From: JACRJW01 sp964359095
Lineage (GTDB): Bacteria; Patescibacteriota; Patescibacteriia; UBA9934; GWF2-40-263
Reading direction: 5' to 3'
Length of the DNA: 18,464 bases
Assembly (NCBI GenBank): GCA_964359095.1
Contig: CAYHRJ010000018.1
Coordinates: forward strand, 1-18,464
Both the position numbers and the translations under genes were made by a program. The notes under the pieces were generated by a model. That model saw only the letters and a list, made by a program, of their open reading frames with translations, was not told the origin of the DNA and did not search any database. Shown piece after piece: positions 14,909 to 18,464 of this stretch (positions are counted from its first letter, which is position 1; each line of letters starts with the position of its first letter).

Positions 14909-15523
14909 CTACACAGGTTGAAATTTACGAATCACAGCCCTCACGACTCCTTGAATAATACAGTCTTGGACATACAACGGATCCATGGAGCTGTTGGCGG
15001 GTTGAAGGCGAATACGATTTCGTTCGCGGTAAAAACGTTTGAGTGTGGCGAATGCGTTGTCAAGAAGTGCCACGACTACTTCGCCGTTGCGTGGTGATGG
15101 GTTGCGCTCGATAACGACGTAATCTCCATCAAGAATGCCGTCTTCGATCATCGATCGCCCTTTTACACGCAGCACATAGGAGTTGGCACTATCCAGAACA
15201 AAGTCAGTTGGAACAGCCATGGCCTCGTTTTGTTCCACGGCTTCAATGGGTGCACCAGCAGTGATAAGTCCAAGCAGAGGAAGAAAAACAGATGAACCAC
15301 TCGGTGTTTCTTGTACAAGTTCGATTGAACGCGCTTCGCCTTCTTCGCCGATGTTGATTAAGCCTTTCTCTACGAGCGACTGGATGTGGCCATGCACCGT
15401 TGCAGGGGAGGAGAGTTCAAAGTGTTCGGCGATTTCCCGATACGATGGAGCGTAGCTGTTGTCTTCAATGTGAGTACGAATAAACTCGAGCACCTCGGAT
15501 TGTTTTTTTGTGATGGGTGGCAT
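14909..15523 (-). CDS. lexA: LexA repressor, SOS regulator
   Basis: Represses DNA-damage genes and cleaves itself when RecA is activated. The 204 residues comprise an N-terminal winged helix-turn-helix (KKQSEVLEFIRTHIEDNSYAPSYREIAEHFELSSPATVHGH, with the usual LSSPATVH recognition region) and an S24 peptidase domain. The Ala89-Gly90 cleavage bond is in LITAGAPIEAVE, the catalytic Ser124 in KGRSMIEDGI, and Lys162 in FATLKRFYRE. The length matches the family (about 200). The ATG at 15523 (MPPITKKQ) is preferred over a longer frame to 15610, which would add 29 residues encoded by the promoter/operator. Probably autoregulated by the nested palindrome upstream. It is divergent from metK and upstream of the dinB unit. 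Confidence 0.96.
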   Translation of the reverse strand: MPPITKKQSEVLEFIRTHIEDNSYAPSYREIAEHFELSSPATVHGHIQSLVEKGLINIGEEGEARSIELVQETPSGSSVFLPLLGLITAGAPIEAVEQNEAMAVPTDFVLDSANSYVLRVKGRSMIEDGILDGDYVVIERNPSPRNGEVVVALLDNAFATLKRFYRERNRIRLQPANSSMDPLYVQDCIIQGVVRAVIRKFQPV

Positions 15524-15532
15524 AATTTTCTT

Positions 15533-15574
15533 GTTCGCTTTATGTTCGTATGATAGACCGAACAAAAACCGAAC
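15533..15574. promoter_or_regulatory. Probable LexA operator: four half-sites in nested dyad symmetry
   Basis: GTTCG at 15533-15537 and 15544-15548, CGAAC at 15559-15563 and 15570-15574. All are exactly symmetric about 15553.5, and the like-oriented copies are 11 bp apart. The arms match further (GTTCGsTTTwTGTTCG against its complement). Its centre lies in the -10 box of the lexA promoter. It differs from the Gram-positive GAACNNNNGTTC box: inner half-sites face each other across 10 bp. Confidence 0.65.
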
Positions 15575-15578
15575 GCAA
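15550..15578 (-). promoter_or_regulatory. lexA promoter
   Basis: Read on the minus strand: -35 TTGCGT (15578-15573), a 17-nt spacer, and -10 TATCAT (15555-15550, 5 of 6). The start point would fall near 15543, giving a leader of about 20 nt. It is wholly covered by the inverted half-sites, as expected for repression by occlusion. Confidence 0.6.
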
Positions 15579-15631
15579 GAGGTGAGGTGTGGATAAGTAA
15601 TGTTGTGCACTGAACATCCCCATGTTGTCCG

Positions 15632-15660
15632 ATGACAGGCGAATGCGATTTTGATATTCT
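15632..15660 (+). promoter_or_regulatory. metK promoter
   Basis: -35 ATGACA (15632-15637, 5 of 6), a 17-nt spacer, -10 TATTCT (15655-15660, 4 of 6). Transcription would start near 15667, leaving about 50 nt before the ATG. That leader is pyrimidine-rich, has no Shine-Dalgarno, and is too short and unstructured for a SAM riboswitch. Confidence 0.5.
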
Positions 15661-15717
15661 GCTGAGCGGCTAGCCACCTTTTCTACCTCATCCACTTCTT
15701 CCACCTTTCTTACTCCT

Positions 15718-16767
15718 ATGTACAAAACCGTCGAGTCAGTGACCCAAGGACAACCAGATAAAGTGTGTGACCAGATTGCCGACGCGATCGTGGATGAGTA
15801 TTTGCGTCGCGATAAGCAAGCACGAGTGGACGTAAACGTGATGGGGAGCCATGGCATGATGATGATTGGCGGGGAAGTGACGTCCACGGCGGATTTTGAT
15901 ATTGGGGCGCTCGCAAAAAAAGTGTACGAGGAGATCGGGTATCACGATGATCTGGAAGTTTTCGTGAACATCGAAACACAATCAGAGGAGATGAAACGGA
16001 TTCACAACGGCGTTACAGACAATGTCGTGGTGAACGGCTACGCTACGAGCGAAACGCGAGAGCTGATGCCTCGCGCTGTAGTCTACGCACACAATCTTGC
16101 ACGGCGACTGGATGACTTGCGTTGTACAGATCCTTCGTTTTCCTGGTTGAAACCTGATGGCAAAGTGCAAATCACTATGGATGGTTCGCGCGTGCGAGCC
16201 GTGACGATTCTCGCATCGCATCAAGTCAGCATGAAGAATCACGATGTGCAGACAGCGTTGTTAGAACGTGTTCTTGTTCCTGTTGTTGGAGAGGAAGGTG
16301 TGCAAATGGTCATCAACCCGATTGGATCGTTCACCGAGGTTGGTTTTCGTGCGGACTCAGGAGCCAGTGGTCGCAAAGTCACCGTGGATACCTATGGCGG
16401 ACTCATTCCGCACGGTGATTCTTCGCTCTCAGGTAAGGATCCAAACAAGGTGAATCGAGCTGGAGCCTGCATGGCTCGACACGCTGCGCGCTACATTGTT
16501 GAGCAAGGTCTTGCCACAGCTGCGCTTGTGAATCTTGTGTACTCGATGGGACGCGCAGAGCCGATTCATGTGCAAGCCACGGCGATGGGGGAGAAGTCTC
16601 AGGGTGCAAAGCTCGACATCACAAATCTTATCAAGCAGAAATTTGATTTTCGGCCTGAGGCGATCGTGGAGCGATTGAATCTTTTGCAGCCGATCTATCG
16701 TGCGACCGCAAACTACGGACATTTTGGGCGTAGTGGTTTCCCGTGGGAGGAGACAACCGTGATATAA
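15718..16767 (+). CDS. metK: S-adenosylmethionine synthetase, divergent
   Basis: Makes S-adenosylmethionine from methionine and ATP. It is 349 residues, shorter than the usual 380-400. Recognisable blocks: VESVTQGQPDKVCDQIADAIVDEYL, GGEVTST, NGYATSETRELMPRAVVYAHNLARR, KPDGKVQITM, SGRKVTVDTYGG, SGKDPNKVNRAGACMARHAARYI, and PIYRATANYGHFGRSGFPWEETT. Two changes are striking. The GHPDK motif reads GQPDK (Gln12 at the catalytic His14 position of E. coli), and GAGDQGLMFGYA reads GVTDNVVVNGYA. Asp and Lys residues elsewhere are kept. The start at 15718 fits, since the family's SESV block follows within 5 residues. It is divergent from lexA, and its stop codon lies inside the next gene's -10 box. Confidence 0.93.
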   Translation: MYKTVESVTQGQPDKVCDQIADAIVDEYLRRDKQARVDVNVMGSHGMMMIGGEVTSTADFDIGALAKKVYEEIGYHDDLEVFVNIETQSEEMKRIHNGVTDNVVVNGYATSETRELMPRAVVYAHNLARRLDDLRCTDPSFSWLKPDGKVQITMDGSRVRAVTILASHQVSMKNHDVQTALLERVLVPVVGEEGVQMVINPIGSFTEVGFRADSGASGRKVTVDTYGGLIPHGDSSLSGKDPNKVNRAGACMARHAARYIVEQGLATAALVNLVYSMGRAEPIHVQATAMGEKSQGAKLDITNLIKQKFDFRPEAIVERLNLLQPIYRATANYGHFGRSGFPWEETTVI

Positions 16768-16768
16768 T
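16763..16768 (+). promoter_or_regulatory. -10 box overlapping the metK stop codon
   Basis: A perfect TATAAT (16763-16768) includes the metK stop TAA (16765-16767) and lies 9 nt before the ATG at 16778. Transcription would start about 3 nt before that codon, giving a nearly leaderless mRNA. No good -35 was seen. Confidence 0.45.
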
Positions 16769-16777
16769 TCCTCCCGT

Positions 16778-17230
16778 ATGTCAGGGAGGAAGATATCTAG
16801 CACACATAGGTCAGTCGCGGCAGTGGTCGCGATTGTTTTCGTTGCGAGCGTGTTTTTGTTTCTGCGTCCCGCACCTGAAGAAGTCGTGGGAATCTCTGAT
16901 GATGGTCTGGTGCGTGCTTCTGGGCTCAGCCGTTCCTCGTCGGAGACTCTCGTCATCGAGCGCATCGACGACGTGGAGACGTCCGTCACGACTGCGATAA
17001 GCCATGTTTATGAGGTGTCTCTCACAAGCAACGGCCACGTGAATGATGGTGAGCTCGTCATGACGATCGAACAGAGCGAATCACTGTCCGAAATAGTTCT
17101 GTACACCTTTGATCGCGAGACGCTCAGCTGGGTCGAGCTGCCAACCTTGTTCGACCTGGCGAGTTTCTCTGTCTCTACGTCGTTAGATTTTACCGGAAGT
17201 TTGCTTCTCGTTGCGGGTGAGCGCGAATAA
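16778..17230 (+). CDS. Small membrane-anchored protein, unrecognised
   Basis: A 150-residue protein with a basic N terminus (MSGRKISSTHR), one transmembrane or uncleaved signal segment (about 12-31), and a soluble outer part rich in Ser, Val and Glu. Patterns such as HVYEVSLTSNGHVNDGELVMTIEQSESLSEIVLYTFDRETLSWVELPT suggest a beta-sandwich, but no family is recognised. It probably faces outside the membrane. The ATG is placed by the TATAAT box 9 nt upstream; no Shine-Dalgarno is present. It follows metK by 10 nt and may also be read through from it. Confidence 0.7.
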   Translation: MSGRKISSTHRSVAAVVAIVFVASVFLFLRPAPEEVVGISDDGLVRASGLSRSSSETLVIERIDDVETSVTTAISHVYEVSLTSNGHVNDGELVMTIEQSESLSEIVLYTFDRETLSWVELPTLFDLASFSVSTSLDFTGSLLLVAGERE

Positions 17231-17232
17231 AT

Positions 17233-17262
17233 TTGGTGTGCATAACTTTGGTATGCTATAAT
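17233..17262 (+). promoter_or_regulatory. Strong promoter of the Lys-rich protein gene
   Basis: -35 TTGGTG (17233-17238), an 18-nt spacer, and an extended -10 TATGCTATAAT ending in a perfect TATAAT (17257-17262). The expected start is near 17269, with a leader of about 40 nt holding the Shine-Dalgarno GAGGAG (17295-17300). Confidence 0.75.
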
Positions 17263-17307
17263 GGAAGCAATATTTTTTTAATGTTCATTTTCTTGAGGAG
17301 AGATTTT

Positions 17308-17667
17308 ATGCCAACCAAAAAAAAGTCAGTTGCAGCAGTGCCAATCAGTACGCCAGTTAAGTCAGTAGCAAAAAAGAAGGTTGCCAAAAAAGTAAGCAAG
17401 CTTAAGGCGGCAAAAAAACAGATGTTGATTTTGGATAACGCCCCTGTGCTCATGCAAGAGACCGAAGTCCATAAACCCAATCACACTATCGAGATCCATC
17501 GCAAATTTGTTCTTGTTGGCGCTTGCAGTCAATGTGAGCACATGCCAATGCACGCTGGAAGACTCGTGGCGCTTCTCTCTGTGGTTATCGCTGTTCTTTC
17601 TGTGATGCTCCTGGTTCAATCAGGAGCTCTCGATCTCAGTGCATTACAGTACGCACTTGTCTATTAA
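17308..17667 (+). CDS. Lys-rich tail plus transmembrane segment, unrecognised
   Basis: A 119-residue protein. Residues 1-38 are rich in Lys, Ala and Val (KKKSVAAVPISTPVKSVAKKK and onward), like the tails of histone H1-like or ribosome-associated proteins. Residues 39-68 are a mixed stretch. CSQCEHMPMH (73-82) offers Cys73, Cys76, His78 and His82 as possible metal ligands. A transmembrane helix follows (about 86-104). The ATG at 17308 is chosen because GAGGAG lies 7 nt upstream; in-frame earlier starts at 17233 and 17281 precede this Shine-Dalgarno. By the positive-inside rule the Lys-rich tail should be cytoplasmic. Function is not recognised; binding to nucleic acid or membrane phosphates is possible. 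Confidence 0.75.
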   Translation: MPTKKKSVAAVPISTPVKSVAKKKVAKKVSKLKAAKKQMLILDNAPVLMQETEVHKPNHTIEIHRKFVLVGACSQCEHMPMHAGRLVALLSVVIAVLSVMLLVQSGALDLSALQYALVY

Positions 17668-17682
17668 CAGGAGATTGACGCT

Positions 17683-18318
17683 ATGAAACACTTGACGCTT
17701 GGTTCTCTTGCCGCCGTTCTTATCCTTGTAGGCGCTGGTTGTTCCACATCAACTCCAGTCATCGACTCCGAGGTCGTTCAGACTCGAGGAGAGGCATCTG
17801 ATATAACTTTTACTTACCCTGACGCTGTGCAAGAAACAAAAACGTGGGAGTTTCCTGGAACACTTCCTGAAGAACAAATTGCAAATAAGCAGATTCGTAT
17901 CACAACAACAAAGGGAGACATCGTATTTCAGATGTTTGCCGACACCGCACCTCTCACGGTTTCAAATTTCGTGTATCTCACAACAGGTGGTTATTACGAT
18001 GGACTTAGCTTTCATCGTCGCGATGAAGGGTTCGTCATTCAAGGAGGAGATCCAAACGGAAATGGCAGAGGCGGGCCTGGATATGATTTTGAAGACGAAC
18101 TTGCCGATGACTACACGTATCAGCGCGGCATTGTGGCCATGGCCAACAAAGGTCCTGACACCAACGGTTCCCAGTTTTTCATCATGCTTGCTGACGCGCC
18201 ATCATTACCAAAGGCTTACACAGTTTTTGGTCGCGTGACAGAAGGGATGGAAGTGGTAGATAAGATTGCGGTAGGGGATGTGATGACAGCGGTAGTAATC
18301 GAGAAGCAGGCAGAATAA
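17683..18318 (+). CDS. Cyclophilin-type peptidyl-prolyl cis-trans isomerase, probable lipoprotein
   Basis: Speeds proline cis-trans isomerisation in protein folding, probably outside the membrane. It is 211 residues. The N-terminal hydrophobic segment ends LVGAGC (Cys20), a probable but imperfect lipobox (Gly at -3). A linker follows to about residue 65, then the cyclophilin domain: ITTTKGDIVFQMFADTAPLTVSNFVYL, FHRRDEGFVIQGGDPNGNGRGGPGY (catalytic Arg in FHR), GIVAMANKGPDTNGSQFFIML and YTVFGRVTEGMEVVDKI. AGGAG (17669-17673) precedes the ATG by 9 nt, 15 nt after the previous gene's stop, so both share the 17257 promoter. An intrinsic terminator follows. Confidence 0.93.
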   Translation: MKHLTLGSLAAVLILVGAGCSTSTPVIDSEVVQTRGEASDITFTYPDAVQETKTWEFPGTLPEEQIANKQIRITTTKGDIVFQMFADTAPLTVSNFVYLTTGGYYDGLSFHRRDEGFVIQGGDPNGNGRGGPGYDFEDELADDYTYQRGIVAMANKGPDTNGSQFFIMLADAPSLPKAYTVFGRVTEGMEVVDKIAVGDVMTAVVIEKQAE

Positions 18319-18328
18319 ATAAGTTCAC

Positions 18329-18364
18329 AAAACGCAGGATCGAACTTTTCGTTCTTGCGTTTTT
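18329..18364 (+). terminator. Intrinsic terminator after the isomerase gene
   Basis: AAAACGCA (18329-18336) pairs with TGCGTTTT (18356-18363), with an inner GAAC (18342-18345) and GTTC (18351-18354) stem. The T-run is 18360-18364. Confidence 0.8.
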
Positions 18365-18371
18365 GATTTAC

Positions 18372-18406
18372 CAATGTTTACGGGAGTCTAGCTTCCGTAA
18401 ACATTG
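18372..18406. repeat. Long inverted repeat between convergent transcription units
   Basis: CAATGTTTACGG (18372-18383) is the exact complement of CCGTAAACATTG (18395-18406). With one G-T wobble the stem extends to 15 pairs around a 5-nt loop. No T-run is present on either strand, so it is not a typical terminator. Confidence 0.75.
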
Positions 18407-18408
18407 AG

Positions 18409-18440
18409 GAAAATAAAATCCCTAGGAGTGTTTCCCAGGG
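18409..18440 (-). terminator. Minus-strand intrinsic terminator of a gene beyond the window
   Basis: On the minus strand CCCTGGGA (18440-18433) pairs with TCCTAGGG (18427-18420) around a 5-nt loop, followed by ATTTTATTTT. One pair is G-U on this strand but A-C on the other, so the minus strand is the transcribed one. It implies a minus-strand gene just past the right edge. No gene is seen in 18441-18464. Confidence 0.65.
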
Positions 18441-18464
18441 GAGCTCGACAGCGTGCCAATCGTC

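Noticed and set aside
15661..15717. SAM riboswitch in front of metK
   Set aside because: The leader is about 50 nt, pyrimidine-rich and lacks the stems of any known SAM riboswitch.

Overview
The window reads as chromosomal DNA of a reduced-genome bacterium, most likely a member of the Patescibacteria (Candidate Phyla Radiation). This is inferred from the divergent but complete housekeeping proteins, tight ATGA-overlapping gene pairs, several genes without a Shine-Dalgarno sequence, small membrane-anchored proteins of no recognised family, and a near-50 % GC background. TGA is used as an ordinary stop (gap, pgk and the helicase end in it), so the Gracilibacteria/Absconditabacteria code is not in use. 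No rRNA, tRNA, CRISPR array, transposase or plasmid gene was seen.

Layout. (1) 1-360: the 3' end of tsf (EF-Ts) and its intrinsic terminator. (2) 361-498: a structured leader holding a perfect 26-bp palindrome and a terminator-like hairpin just before gap. (3) 499-7657: one long probable operon, gap-pgk-eno-gpmI (lower glycolysis from glyceraldehyde-3-phosphate to phosphoenolpyruvate, without tpiA or a kinase), then a PAP2 phosphatase, a nucleotidyltransferase carrying a SEC-C zinc motif, and the murein transglycosylase mltG. The last three point to envelope precursor metabolism. (4) 7662-9199: an autonomous-looking GC-rich unit with its own promoter, a Shine-Dalgarno that a hairpin can mask, one unrecognised 461-residue protein with two strong hairpins embedded in frame, and terminators. 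Its composition differs sharply from both sides. (5) 9208-13057: a UvrD/PcrA helicase with an in-frame hairpin repeat, malic enzyme, and a membrane-anchored protein. (6) 13054-15578, minus strand: a DNA-damage block with lexA, a small protein that may be DUF6504-like, and Y-family polymerase dinB. The lexA promoter carries a four-half-site nested palindrome that is probably its autoregulatory operator. (7) 15632-18363, plus strand: metK with an unusual Gln in place of the catalytic His, two small membrane-anchored proteins, and a cyclophilin-type peptidyl-prolyl isomerase lipoprotein. (8) 18364-18464: a long inverted repeat and a minus-strand terminator of a gene lying beyond the window.

The parts best worth a second look are the GC-rich cassette, the hairpin repeats living inside reading frames, the lexA operator architecture, the small-protein/dinB pair, and the SEC-C fusion. 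Gene identities come from motif recognition by eye; no database search was possible.
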